Origin: Armatimonadetes bacterium 55-13
GTDB taxonomy: Bacteria > Armatimonadota > Fimbriimonadia > Fimbriimonadales > Fimbriimonadaceae
Direction: 5' to 3'
Length of the DNA stretch: 64,000 bases
Assembly (NCBI GenBank): GCA_001898035.1
Contig: MKRX01000026.1
Span: 132,056 to 196,055, forward strand
Each line of letters begins with the position of its first letter. Position 1 is the stretch's first letter. Shown here in pieces: positions 15,774 through 24,115 of the stretch. The translations under genes were made by a program, and so were the position numbers. Under the pieces are notes generated by a model, which was given only the letters and a program-made list of their open reading frames with translations, did no database searches and had not been told where the DNA came from.

Positions 15774-16433
15774 TTACTGCTCCAAACTTCGTGCGCGGAC
15801 CGAGACCTCGAAGAGAAACTCCAAGACCTCCAGGTGGCGACGGGCTTCGAATATATCACGTCCCCACGTATACAATCCATGACCCTTTAGTAGTACGCCA
15901 TGAGGATTGGATTCGTCCCTAAGAATCTTTCGCAATTCCTCTCCCAAGCTATTCATTTCTTGGGAGTTCTGGAGAACCGGAATAACCTCGGTGTGCTCGT
16001 GAGTGCGGATTCCCTGGAGCCCCTTCAGCATCTCGAAGTGGGAAATCGCATAGCCGCCATCTTTCTCGCTTAAGGAAGCCAGCGTGTTCCAGATCGAATG
16101 GGTATGAAGAATCACTCCCGCGTTGGTCTCTTGGGCGATGACGATGTGAAGGAGCGTCTCTGCCGAGGGCGGCATATCTCCCACCAGCACCTTTCCATCC
16201 GCGTCCACTTCCAGCAGTTCGCTCGGCTTGACGTACCCCTTATCCACGCCGCTCGGGGTGACCAGCAGCCGCAAGGGTTCGCGGGAAAGAACTTGGCTGA
16301 AGTTACCGCCGGTCCCCGGCGACCAGCCTCGACCATGAATCTCGTGAATCAGTTCGGTGAGTTCCGAACGGTGCTTATCGAACACAGGCGAAAATGTACC
16401 TCCCTCTTCGTCCTCGTTGGGTCTATCGATCAT
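15774..16433 (-). CDS. mtnB: Methylthioribulose-1-phosphate dehydratase
   Basis: A 219-residue class II aldolase-fold enzyme that dehydrates methylthioribulose-1-phosphate in methionine salvage. Family marks are GWSPGTGGNFSQ, the TPSGVDKGYV block, SAETLLH, HTHSIWNT with zinc-binding His residues, FEMLKGLQGI and the late GHGLYTWG. First of the three mtn genes in order of transcription, it follows an unrelated membrane-protein gene by three bases. mtnA, mtnK and mtnN are not in the window, so the earlier steps must be encoded elsewhere. Confidence 0.95.
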   Translation of the reverse strand: MIDRPNEDEEGGTFSPVFDKHRSELTELIHEIHGRGWSPGTGGNFSQVLSREPLRLLVTPSGVDKGYVKPSELLEVDADGKVLVGDMPPSAETLLHIVIAQETNAGVILHTHSIWNTLASLSEKDGGYAISHFEMLKGLQGIRTHEHTEVIPVLQNSQEMNSLGEELRKILRDESNPHGVLLKGHGLYTWGRDIFEARRHLEVLEFLFEVSVRARSLEQ

Positions 16434-16436
16434 CGG

Positions 16437-16982
16437 TTAAAAGTGCAGGTTCGGATTCGTCTGCGTTTCCGCTTTAACCTTCGCCATGTCCTCCGCGAAC
16501 GCTCGAAACACTCGCCAGTAGTGGCTCTGCCGATCCAGATGCTCCCAAAAGTGCGTACTCTTCGCGGTGAGTTGCACATAGTAGCCAAACATGTAATGCG
16601 CCACCTCCCGCCGAATCAGGCGCGAGTTCACCATCACCGCGACCTCTTCCAGAAAGCCCACGAAGTTCCGCTTCTCCTGAATGCTGACCTCCCGAAGTTT
16701 CGGATCGTCTCCGGCCAGCAAATCGAGAATCTCCCGATACTGGGGCGTTTCCAAAAAGCGCCGCCGCATCTGAACAAAATTCTCTGCCCGATGCTGCCGC
16801 CCTTGTCGTACGTATTCCAACACGCCGGTAAAGAAGGTCGTTAAACCGACAACTCCCGCCGCGATAATCGCCCAATTCTTCCAGTAATCGACAAGTGCTT
16901 CCAACGCATCGAAATCATAGCTGCGCCCCCCTCTCGTTAAGATAGGTCCCAGATCGTTATCTGCATCCAATCCAACGGACAT
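16437..16982 (-). CDS. Single-pass membrane protein, family unknown
   Basis: A 181-residue protein with one hydrophobic helix at about 36-56 (WAIIAAGVVGLTTFFTGVLEYV) followed by a helical cytoplasmic domain rich in Arg, Glu and aromatic residues (FLETPQYREILDLL, LIRREVAHYMFGYYV, FWEHLDRQSHYWRVFRAFAEDM). It resembles DUF4760-like membrane proteins in layout only. The stop lies three bases before mtnB, so it may head the mtn operon, but nothing in it suggests a part in methionine salvage. Its start is 21 bases from the divergent hydrolase gene. Confidence 0.7.
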   Translation of the reverse strand: MSVGLDADNDLGPILTRGGRSYDFDALEALVDYWKNWAIIAAGVVGLTTFFTGVLEYVRQGRQHRAENFVQMRRRFLETPQYREILDLLAGDDPKLREVSIQEKRNFVGFLEEVAVMVNSRLIRREVAHYMFGYYVQLTAKSTHFWEHLDRQSHYWRVFRAFAEDMAKVKAETQTNPNLHF

Positions 16983-17003
16983 GCGGGGTGACAGAATCTA
17001 GGC

Positions 17004-17738
17004 ATGCTCTCTTTGTTAGCGGGACTTGCCGTCGCGACCTCAGGATCGACGGCCCAAGGCACGGTGGTCATGATCCACGGCGCGGGCGGAGGCGGCTGGG
17101 AATACGACCTCTGGAAACCAGTCTTCGAGAAAGCGGGCTGGAAGGTAGTCAATAAAGACCTCGTCCCCGTGAACGGCGACTATGCCAAGACCGAATTCGA
17201 GGACTACTTACGCCAAGTCCTCACCTGGACCCCCAAATCCGGGCGCGTGGTCCTCGTCGGCGCGAGTATGGGTGGAATCCTTGCCATCAAAGCCGCCGAA
17301 ATCGAACGCGTGGATGCCGTCGTGCTCGTAAACAGCACCACCCCCAAAGGCGTTGGCCCCGCCCGCAACCCAGGCGCTCCGGTTCCACCGATTATGCGGT
17401 GGGCAAACGGCCCGCTAAAAGACACCGAAGATGCCATGCCGGACAGCGACCGTAAGACCATCCTCTGGGCATGGAAGCGATGGCGAGACGAATCGGGAGC
17501 CGTCATGAACTCCATCCGGTCCGGCATCAACGCCCACCCCCCGAAATGCCCGACGCTCTGCGTCCTCGCGACTGCCGACACCGACGTTCCCCTCGCCCGA
17601 GGCGTCGCTCTCGCTGATTGGGCAAAGGCCGATGTCTTTACCTACCGAGGAATGAGCCACGTCGGCCCCCTCATGAGCACCCGCGCCACCGAGGTCGCCC
17701 AAAGCGTCCTCCACTGGCTCGCCGCCCGCAAAAAATAA
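17004..17738 (+). CDS. Exported alpha/beta hydrolase
   Basis: A 244-residue alpha/beta-hydrolase fold protein. The first strand ends in the oxyanion-type motif MIHGAGGGGWEY, the nucleophile elbow is GASMGG (Ser88), the acid is in TADTDVP near 194, and the histidine in GMSHVGP near 216, so the triad is complete. A short Leu/Ala-rich N-terminus ending in AQG may be a signal peptide. Substrate is unknown. The gene stands alone and ends in a clear terminator. Confidence 0.85.
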   Translation: MLSLLAGLAVATSGSTAQGTVVMIHGAGGGGWEYDLWKPVFEKAGWKVVNKDLVPVNGDYAKTEFEDYLRQVLTWTPKSGRVVLVGASMGGILAIKAAEIERVDAVVLVNSTTPKGVGPARNPGAPVPPIMRWANGPLKDTEDAMPDSDRKTILWAWKRWRDESGAVMNSIRSGINAHPPKCPTLCVLATADTDVPLARGVALADWAKADVFTYRGMSHVGPLMSTRATEVAQSVLHWLAARKK

Positions 17739-17741
17739 GAT

Positions 17742-17772
17742 GGCCCCGGTTCAAACCGAACCAGGGCCTTTG
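17742..17772 (+). terminator. Terminator of the alpha/beta hydrolase gene
   Basis: GGCCCCGGTTC and GAACCAGGGCC form an eleven-base stem with one mismatch and a five-base loop, followed by TTT, four bases after the stop codon. Confidence 0.75.
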
Positions 17773-18005
17773 TCGCCTTACTAGCGACTGCTTGTTTCCA
17801 AGAGCTATTTAGGAAGTGCTGATAACATCCTATCACGGAGTCAACTTTCGTGCCAGAGAAATTCTCACTCGCCTAATTTTCCGATTCGTGACGGCATGTA
17901 TGGGTGTTGTTTGTTTTGCCGCCGTATGTGCCCAGCAACCGAGATGTCGGACAGGGTCAATGCTCCAACTTCACGATCCTCAAGACCGATATGGCCCTCA
18001 TTCCC

Positions 18006-18770
18006 TTAGGCTTCGAAGTCTTCGGGAGCTTCGGGCTTACGCGCCCAAAATGCGATCAAGGGAATCATTGCGAGGAGGATAACCACCGAAGCCCCTGGTC
18101 GGCTAAGGTTCAGGCCCCCGTCTTTGAAAGGCTTGGTGATTAAGTCGCCAACCGTCGCCCCAAGGGGCCGAGTAAGAATGAATGCCGACCAAAAAAGAAT
18201 CGGTCGCGACAGCTTCGTAAAGAGATAGAAACCGCCGATAACGGCAATCGCGCCACCAAACACCAGGGCTCCCCGCTCAAACCCGAACCCGCTAGTGTCC
18301 GCCAACCAATCCCCAAGTGCGGTTCCCAACGTATTCGAGACAAGAATCGCAAGCCAATAAAAAACTTCGGACTTCTTGGTGGTGATCTTGTTGATCGAGA
18401 TCGAACCGGTCGCGAAGTGCCAGCCGATGAGGACGATGACCAGGCCTACAAAAAGCGCCAAAGCCGCCAACCCATAGGCGGCATTTTCTTCGGTGCCAAG
18501 AACTTCGCGCGTCAGCTTATCTGCGACCGTCGTTCCAAGCGTCGTCGTTGCAACGATCACCGACCAATAAAGGGCCGGATGATATTTCTTGGCGGCGACT
18601 TGGGCAATCACCGTTACGACAAAGAATGCGAGGAAGATCGCCGTCGCGATGTCGTACCCCAGGTTGATGGGGGGCATCGACAGAGCATCCCCTCCGGTTT
18701 CACCAAGCGTCGTCGCAACGATCTTGATGATCCAGAAAGCCAGGGTGACTCTCGCCACTTTTCCCGCCAT
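18006..18770 (-). CDS. DUF347 (COG4705-type) multi-pass membrane protein
   Basis: A protein of about 254 residues with eight or so membrane helices in four internal repeats. Each repeat carries the DUF347 signature of a small-residue loop ending in Asp: TTLGETGGD, TTLGTTVAD, NTLGTALGD and RPLGATVGD. Some family members have been linked to metal or organic-acid handling, but the function is not established. ATG 18770 is chosen as it begins just before the first helix; GTG 18794 would add eight residues. The 267 bases between its stop and the hydrolase stop hold a terminator and no convincing gene. Confidence 0.85.
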   Translation of the reverse strand: MAGKVARVTLAFWIIKIVATTLGETGGDALSMPPINLGYDIATAIFLAFFVVTVIAQVAAKKYHPALYWSVIVATTTLGTTVADKLTREVLGTEENAAYGLAALALFVGLVIVLIGWHFATGSISINKITTKKSEVFYWLAILVSNTLGTALGDWLADTSGFGFERGALVFGGAIAVIGGFYLFTKLSRPILFWSAFILTRPLGATVGDLITKPFKDGGLNLSRPGASVVILLAMIPLIAFWARKPEAPEDFEA

Positions 18771-18877
18771 CGATCCGTGCGACTGGAGGCTCACAGCAGC
18801 AGGATACCTTTGTCGCGCGGTAGTGAAAATGGGCCTGACGACTTGTAGATAATGGTGCGTGCTGAGACAATAGCCGC

Positions 18878-19165
18878 ATGGTCGTCGGCATCATGGAAAT
18901 ATCGTTAAAAATGGAGGGGACCGAGTCTCTCAAAGACAAGCGTCGTATCTTACGAAGCCTACTCGAACGCGCCCGTCACGACTACCATGTCGCCATCGCC
19001 GAAGTGGACGACCAAGACCTGTGGGGAAACGCCACCCTCGGCGTCTCTTGCGTCTCAAATGACGCTGCCCATGTGGAGAGCATCATGAACCACGTTCTTG
19101 CCCTGATCGACGAGAACGTGGAGGTGGAAGTCGACAACGTATGCCGAGAAGTTGAGCGGCGCTAA
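18878..19165 (+). CDS. DUF503-family protein (YlxP-like)
   Basis: A 95-residue ferredoxin-fold-like small protein. The block LKMEGTESLKDKRRILRSLLERARHDYHVAIAEVDDQDLW is the DUF503 signature; the family includes YlxP, often found beside rbfA and thought to be linked to ribosome maturation. Here it stands alone, away from infB-rbfA. It is full length for the family. Its 3' end overlaps the convergent lipoprotein gene by four bases. Confidence 0.9.
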   Translation: MVVGIMEISLKMEGTESLKDKRRILRSLLERARHDYHVAIAEVDDQDLWGNATLGVSCVSNDAAHVESIMNHVLALIDENVEVEVDNVCREVERR

Positions 19166-20163
19166 CGCCCTTTCGAGGATGCCTTCGCGTAGATCTTGTC
19201 CAAGGTGTCCTTCCGATGTTTGGAAATAGGATCAGGCCCCAGCCGGTCAACCGCGCTGTCCACTGCCCGTCCAAGGTTTCTCATGGCATCGTCCATTAAG
19301 TCCTGGGCTCTGCGTCGATGATCTGAACTCAATCGCCGAGAGGCCGACCCGCTCTGTGTGAAATAGCCGTATGGCGTGTTGCATGAGACGCGTACGTCAA
19401 TATTAAAGGTCGTCTCATTGTCCTTCCACTTCGTGGAAGACATGGAAATGGTAAGCGATCCATTCCCACCATAACGATCGTATCTCAAGCCGCCACGACG
19501 GTAATCCTCGCCCTGATCCTCGAAGCGACGCTTGAGGTTGTCGCGCCAATCTTTATCAAAGGAACTGGGCTTGGAACTATCCAAGGAAACCGAGGCCGTG
19601 ACATCCCGATACCGAATCACTCGATCCCAATCTTTTCCCGGGTCCCGCGGTGGCACGATGTCGGTCTCGCTTGTCTCCATGCTATACAGCGCGTCTTCCA
19701 AGCGATCCGGGTCGGTGAGAATAAACACTTGGGGCCGGGGGGAACCATCTTCCGTGACCGCTATGACGCCTCGTTTTCGGAACGCGAACATCTTCCAATC
19801 TTCCGTCCGGTCTGCTGCCCAGTACTCAACCGGTTCTTCACCCCAACTCTCTTGGAGAGCGTCCATCTTGGGAGCTCCAGATTTGTATTCAATGCGAATT
19901 GCCTGCATCGTGGCGGAGTCACCTCGGCCGTCCAAAAGGGCGTCCACCCGAACGTCTTTGTCGTCGGTTTTGACGACCAAGGCCTCAGGTCGGACCGCGC
20001 CCCGGTCGGTCTCAAACGCTTTCTTCAGATCCTTGTCCGTCATCCGTCCCAACCGCAACCCAGACCATCCTCCGCCATTAAAAGAATCGAGGGGTTCTGG
20101 ATGCAATCGATCGGCCAAGGGGCAACCAGCGATGGCAATGGATGCAATAAGAGCGCAAATCAT
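19162..20163 (-). CDS. Putative lipoprotein, family unknown
   Basis: A 333-residue protein with a lipoprotein signal (MICALIASIAIAGC). The mature part starts LADRLHPEP and carries a charged, beta-rich domain with no motif that I recognise. The middle, Asp/Arg-rich part (RRFEDQGEDYRRGGLRYDRYGG) and the helical C-terminus (RRRAQDLMDDAMRNLG) suggest two regions. ATG 20163 is chosen because AAGGA lies just before it and the lipobox is correctly placed; it starts five bases after the DinB-family stop, so the two genes are probably co-transcribed. Confidence 0.65.
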   Translation of the reverse strand: MICALIASIAIAGCPLADRLHPEPLDSFNGGGWSGLRLGRMTDKDLKKAFETDRGAVRPEALVVKTDDKDVRVDALLDGRGDSATMQAIRIEYKSGAPKMDALQESWGEEPVEYWAADRTEDWKMFAFRKRGVIAVTEDGSPRPQVFILTDPDRLEDALYSMETSETDIVPPRDPGKDWDRVIRYRDVTASVSLDSSKPSSFDKDWRDNLKRRFEDQGEDYRRGGLRYDRYGGNGSLTISMSSTKWKDNETTFNIDVRVSCNTPYGYFTQSGSASRRLSSDHRRRAQDLMDDAMRNLGRAVDSAVDRLGPDPISKHRKDTLDKIYAKASSKGR

Positions 20164-20168
20164 CGTCC

Positions 20169-20708
20169 TTATTCTCCCTTGGAATGCTCGCGTTCCCACA
20201 TCGACTTTAACATGACGGCTTGCCCACCATGGTATGCCTCGTGATTGACGACATGACTAAGAATCCACCGCAAGGTCACGATGAAGTTGCCTTGGTCGAA
20301 ACTGACCTGAGTCGTGGGCTCGGGAAAGCTCTTGATGCTCTCCAAAGTTCTCGCCCGTACCTTGTCCTGAAGATCAAGGTAGTAAGCAAGGGGCTTATGA
20401 GGGGGAACCACCCAATTGAAAGCGTACTGATCGATCTCCTCGCTCAACAGTTCCTTCACTTCTTCCGGATCGCGATCTCGACCTAATGCCGCCGTTTCAA
20501 TCCAAAACGCTTCCACATCGATCATGTGAAGGATGATCCCGCCGATACTGTGCCCATTTTTGACCGGCTGCCAGATCACCGCATCGTCGTTAACCTCGCC
20601 GATCTCTTCTCGCCACTTGCGAGTGCCGTCCTGAAGGGCCGCCACCAGGAGACCGTATTCCGTAGGGTAGCCGTGTAAAGGCTCGACGTCATAGAAGCGA
20701 CTCATCAT
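20169..20708 (-). CDS. DinB-superfamily protein
   Basis: A 179-residue four-helix-bundle protein of the DinB/YfiT superfamily. The metal-binding triad is likely His61 (LHMIDVEAFW), His156 and His160 (HVVNHEAYHGGQ), the usual pattern. Members include bacillithiol transferases, mycothiol-dependent enzymes and many uncharacterised damage-induced proteins, so the reaction cannot be given. Full length for the family. It precedes a lipoprotein gene by five bases. Confidence 0.88.
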   Translation of the reverse strand: MMSRFYDVEPLHGYPTEYGLLVAALQDGTRKWREEIGEVNDDAVIWQPVKNGHSIGGIILHMIDVEAFWIETAALGRDRDPEEVKELLSEEIDQYAFNWVVPPHKPLAYYLDLQDKVRARTLESIKSFPEPTTQVSFDQGNFIVTLRWILSHVVNHEAYHGGQAVMLKSMWEREHSKGE

Positions 20709-20731
20709 CCCATCGTAGCCCGGGTTTCAGC

Positions 20732-20777
20732 AAAAATGCAGAAGTCCCCGCCCGTAAATTTGGGCGAGGACTTCTGA
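20732..20777 (-). terminator. Terminator of the first DUF3011 gene
   Basis: CAGAAGTCC-CGCCC and GGGCG-GGACTTCTG (20739-20776) form a long stem with one mismatch and a loop of about eight bases. On the minus strand it is followed by CATTTTTG. Confidence 0.85.
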
Positions 20778-20785
20778 ACGAGGTC

Positions 20786-21595
20786 TCAACCTCGGCGGAG
20801 ATCGATCCGGCGGTTCCGATCCGAGCGGGACTCTAGTCGAACTCGGTCGCCATCGCGGTCGATATCGTAGTTCCAGTTACCCACGTGAACGGCGCCATCG
20901 CGGTAGTAGCCAGTTTCGTCTCGGTCCCAACCGCTACCCTTGGAGCGTCTCATCGTGACCTTACCCCCCCGATCCACGATCAGGAGGAACTGGCGGCCAT
21001 CCTCGTAACCGGTGTAGCGACCCGGGAGCCAATCCGGGCAATCCCCATAACGATCCCAGTCGTTCGAACGGGGGCCCCGCCAGTCTCGACGGTCATCGCC
21101 CCGACCGACTTCGAAAACGGCCCGGCAACCATCGTCTACCCAAATCCGATTTCGGTCGAATCCCCAGCTACGGCCATAAATGCAAGGCGCGTCGCTCAGC
21201 CGTTTCACGATTCGAACGCCACCTCGCGTATCGATTGAAGCGCTTCGGTATCTGTCATCGGAACTCTCAACGGTGATTCGGCGGCCGCCTCTGCGGTCGT
21301 CCCAACGGTCATCCCAACGGTCGTCGCGTCGGCCGTCCTGCTCGACTTCAAAGGTCGCACGGCAACCTCGGTCCACCCAGATCTCATCGCGGTTGTAACC
21401 CCAGGTCACCCCGTATACGCAGGGCTTGTCGCTGAGTTGACGAACCAGGCGCACTTTCTTCGCGTTATCGACCCGCCGATATTCCCTTCTACCATTACTC
21501 TCCAAGGTAACCCGACGGACCTCGTAAAGGGCATAAGAGCTGGCGGCGACGATGCCGACGGTGGCGCTCACAAACATAAATCGATTCCACTTCAT
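20786..21595 (-). CDS. Secreted DUF3011 protein, paralogue 1
   Basis: A 269-residue exported protein with two DUF3011 repeats. An N-terminal hydrophobic helix (FMFVSATVGIVAASSYAL) is followed by repeat 1 (VTLESNGRREYRRVD, LSDKPCVYGVTWGYN, IWVDRGCRATFEV), a linker of Arg/Asp repeats, repeat 2 (LSDAPCIYGRSWGFD, IWVDDGCRAVFEV), and a third beta-rich domain that also closes the second paralogue. Two conserved Cys per repeat suggest disulfides outside the cytoplasm. ATG 21595 has GGAGG ten bases upstream. DUF3011 has no known function. The next gene upstream is a paralogue. Confidence 0.85.
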   Translation of the reverse strand: MKWNRFMFVSATVGIVAASSYALYEVRRVTLESNGRREYRRVDNAKKVRLVRQLSDKPCVYGVTWGYNRDEIWVDRGCRATFEVEQDGRRDDRWDDRWDDRRGGRRITVESSDDRYRSASIDTRGGVRIVKRLSDAPCIYGRSWGFDRNRIWVDDGCRAVFEVGRGDDRRDWRGPRSNDWDRYGDCPDWLPGRYTGYEDGRQFLLIVDRGGKVTMRRSKGSGWDRDETGYYRDGAVHVGNWNYDIDRDGDRVRLESRSDRNRRIDLRRG

Positions 21596-21646
21596 GGGGA
21601 AAAGCTGCCTCCTAACTAGTTGTAAGTACATCTTCGACGACCAACT

Positions 21647-21683
21647 AAAACGGGGGTTTCCACCAATAGGTCAAAACCCCCGT
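21647..21683 (-). terminator. Terminator of the second DUF3011 gene
   Basis: ACGGGGGTTT and AAACCCCCGT form a ten-base stem around a loop of about 14 bases, with TTTT following on the minus strand. It separates the two adjacent paralogues, which are therefore probably transcribed separately. Confidence 0.85.
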
Positions 21684-21704
21684 CTCGGTCAACTTAGCGC
21701 AGGT

Positions 21705-22547
21705 TTACTGCTTTTCGAACGAAAGTTCGCCGCCCCGAGCGTGAATCGGTCTCAGGCGAATTCGATCCGAGCGATCTCGGATGAGTTCCCACAGATCGTC
21801 ATCGATGCGAACCTGTCGGCTCCCCGCATCTCCGCGTCGTCCCTGGCCCGACTCCCGGTTCTTCTTGAGATAAACCGTCCCATCGGAGCGAATCGTGAGA
21901 GTCATCCCATCCGCTGCGTATCTGAAGCCTTTCCAAGTCCCAACCGCCCAGGAGGGCACACGTCCGCCCCACCAGTCGTTCCGATCGCTGTTGCTGTCTT
22001 TTCGGGACTTCACTTCGAATTCGGCGCGGCAGCCATTGTCCGTCCAAACGCCGTTCTTGTCATAGCCCCAAGAGCGCCCCAGGACGCAGGGTTTGTCGGA
22101 AAGCCGCTTCGTGAGTCGGACGCCTCCGCTGGTATCGATGCGCCGATAGGAGCGTCGCCCATCTTTGCTTTCAACGGTGATTCGCTTGGTTTCGTAACCA
22201 CTCGTCCAACGGTCGGGCAGCTTGATCTTATCCCGATCTCGGTCTTTGTCCCTGTCTCGATCCCGGTCTCGATCGCGATCATCTTTAGTCTGGTATTCAA
22301 ACTCGGCTCGGCAACCCTTATCTACCCAGATTCCATTGCTGTCGGATCCCCAAGAGATTCCAATAATGCAGGGCTTGTCGGATAGACGTTTCACCAAGCG
22401 GACGGAGCCAACATGCTCAACTCGCTTATAGACGCGCTTACCGTCATTGCTCTCGACCGTCACCTTTCTCATTTCGAAGAGCGCGTAGCTCGCGCCCACC
22501 GTGGTCAAACCGACCATCGCTGCAAATAACACACGATTCATTTTCAT
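21705..22547 (-). CDS. Secreted DUF3011 protein, paralogue 2
   Basis: A 280-residue paralogue of the gene after it: signal helix (FAAMVGLTTVGASYALFE), DUF3011 repeat 1 (VTVESNDGKRVYKRVEHVG, LSDKPCIIGISWGSD, IWVDKGCRAEFEY), a linker of about nine Arg/Lys-Asp pairs, repeat 2 (VWTDNGCRAEFEV), and a closing beta domain beginning VGTWKGFRYAADG. The dipeptide linker is encoded by an imperfect hexanucleotide run (about 22225-22285) that may vary in length between strains. ATG 22547 has GGAGG upstream at a good distance. Confidence 0.85.
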   Translation of the reverse strand: MKMNRVLFAAMVGLTTVGASYALFEMRKVTVESNDGKRVYKRVEHVGSVRLVKRLSDKPCIIGISWGSDSNGIWVDKGCRAEFEYQTKDDRDRDRDRDRDKDRDRDKIKLPDRWTSGYETKRITVESKDGRRSYRRIDTSGGVRLTKRLSDKPCVLGRSWGYDKNGVWTDNGCRAEFEVKSRKDSNSDRNDWWGGRVPSWAVGTWKGFRYAADGMTLTIRSDGTVYLKKNRESGQGRRGDAGSRQVRIDDDLWELIRDRSDRIRLRPIHARGGELSFEKQ

Positions 22548-22683
22548 TCGGTAGCATCCTCCGTTCAATCTGACGACAGTTTCAAGCCCCTGGCCACCCA
22601 ATTAGGTCCAACGCCACCCGGCGCTTTTTTTGCCCCAGCACAGCAACCTGTTAACATGGTAATACGGATTTGGGCAGCTCCTT

Positions 22684-23028
22684 ATGGGTTTCGATCAAGA
22701 GTTCCGGCGCTATGTAGAAGTGAAGCTCTCGGTCGTTCTTCCCATTCGAACAAAGGCAATGTTCGGCGGTGTGGGCATATACGGCAATGACCTCTTCTTC
22801 GCCCTCATCGCTGAGAACAAGCTGTATTTCAAGGTTGGCAATCTCAATCGTTCTGACTTTGAAACGGCCGGGATGGAACCCTTCTTCCCCTACGATTCAC
22901 CATCTCCGATGGGCTACTACGAGTTGCCGCCCGATTTGTTAGTCCGGCCGGAAGAGTTGAAAGTTTGGATTGACAAGGCACTGGCCGTAGCCGAAACAAA
23001 GAGGAAAAAGTCCAAAGATGCTCACTAA
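22684..23028 (+). CDS. TfoX/Sxy N-terminal-domain protein
   Basis: A 114-residue protein holding only the TfoX N-terminal domain: KAMFGGVGIYGNDLFFALIAENKLYFKV is the family signature, with YYELPPDLL and the closing helix. In Haemophilus and E. coli Sxy/TfoX has this domain plus a C-terminal one and supports competence gene expression. Stand-alone versions are common, and no competence role can be assumed. It stands alone; the 3' end overlaps the convergent asparaginase gene by four bases. Confidence 0.88.
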   Translation: MGFDQEFRRYVEVKLSVVLPIRTKAMFGGVGIYGNDLFFALIAENKLYFKVGNLNRSDFETAGMEPFFPYDSPSPMGYYELPPDLLVRPEELKVWIDKALAVAETKRKKSKDAH

Positions 23029-24101
23029 ACGTACAAGGGTTCGCAGGTTTCAAGTCGAGCTCCGCCCTCGTCGCAAACGGCATATCGAGAACCCGGTCGG
23101 AAAGCCACGCCCGCATGCCGTCCCCGCGCATCTAAGACATAGAAGTTCAGTCCGAAATTCGGCCTTCCATTTTCATCAAGCAGTCGCTTCTCAATCGTAT
23201 TCGCCGCCACTCTTCTGAGCGCTTCCAATCCCGCGTCCTTGGGATGTTTGCCTCTCCGAAGTTCCTCTACCACCAGAAAGGAGCACAAGCCATACAGGTT
23301 CGCCTCTCCTCGCCCGGTAGATCCCGCCGCGCCGACCGATTGATCAACATATAACCCGGCTCCTAGGATGGGCGAGTCCCCGACTCTTCCCGGAATCTTG
23401 AAGGCCAAGCCACTCGTGGTAGTAACCCCGGCTACCTCGCCCTTGGCGTTGATGCCGTTGCAATTGATGGTGCCCCATACGTGATGGGGGTCGAACCAAC
23501 CCTCATCCGCCATCCTTTCCGCCGTCTCGCTTCCACCCCGTTTCGCGGGGTCCAGATAGTGGCTGGGATCCATCCTGCGCTTCCACTCCAACCAAGCGGC
23601 CCGAGACTTTTCGGTATTTAAATCGTCTTCGATTTTGAATCCCATCGCCCGCGCAAATTCCTGCGCGCCCTTTCCAACCAAGAGGTGATGATCCGTTTCC
23701 GATGCCACCATCAACGCGACCTTTGACGGGTTTCGTATTCCTTCAAGGCAGGCGACGCCTCCCGCCCATTTCTTCGGCCCATGCATGCAACAGGAATCCA
23801 GCTGCACCACTCCGTCGGCGTTCGGCAAACCGCCATATCCCACGCTGGTGTCGGCGGGATCTGACTCCACGATATTGACGCCCGCCACCAAAGATTCCAA
23901 AACGTCCTCTCCTGAAGTCATCAATCGGAAGGCCGTCTGAACGCAGGTTTCTTCACCACCATTCCTGAACTGATGGCCATTTCCCGAAGCAATGACGACG
24001 GGATTGACCGCACGCTTGATCCAAATCTCGGGGACGTGGGGCATCGCCGCCAACGCCACGCCTGCCCCCATAAATTCACGTCGAGAAAGCTCCTTGGCCA
24101 T
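23025..24101 (-). CDS. Exported N-terminal-nucleophile asparaginase (glycosylasparaginase type)
   Basis: A 358-residue Ntn-hydrolase of the isoaspartyl peptidase/glycosylasparaginase family, which self-cleaves before the catalytic Thr. That residue is Thr211 in HHVWGTINCNGI, with GRVGDSPILGAG and STGRGE as the substrate-binding blocks. The N-terminus LSRREFMGAGVALAAMP is a twin-arginine signal, so the folded enzyme is exported by Tat. The substrate could be GlcNAc-Asn from glycoproteins or isoAsp peptides; the family alone does not decide. The SpoU gene is 14 bases upstream in the same direction. Confidence 0.9.
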   Translation of the reverse strand: MAKELSRREFMGAGVALAAMPHVPEIWIKRAVNPVVIASGNGHQFRNGGEETCVQTAFRLMTSGEDVLESLVAGVNIVESDPADTSVGYGGLPNADGVVQLDSCCMHGPKKWAGGVACLEGIRNPSKVALMVASETDHHLLVGKGAQEFARAMGFKIEDDLNTEKSRAAWLEWKRRMDPSHYLDPAKRGGSETAERMADEGWFDPHHVWGTINCNGINAKGEVAGVTTTSGLAFKIPGRVGDSPILGAGLYVDQSVGAAGSTGRGEANLYGLCSFLVVEELRRGKHPKDAGLEALRRVAANTIEKRLLDENGRPNFGLNFYVLDARGRHAGVAFRPGSRYAVCDEGGARLETCEPLYV

Positions 24102-24115
24102 TTCGGCAGTTTAGT

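Noticed and set aside
17816-18082. 88-residue frame after the hydrolase terminator
   Set aside because: It overlaps the 3' end of the DUF347 gene on the other strand, has no ribosome binding site, and its hydrophobic start is followed by improbable sequence.
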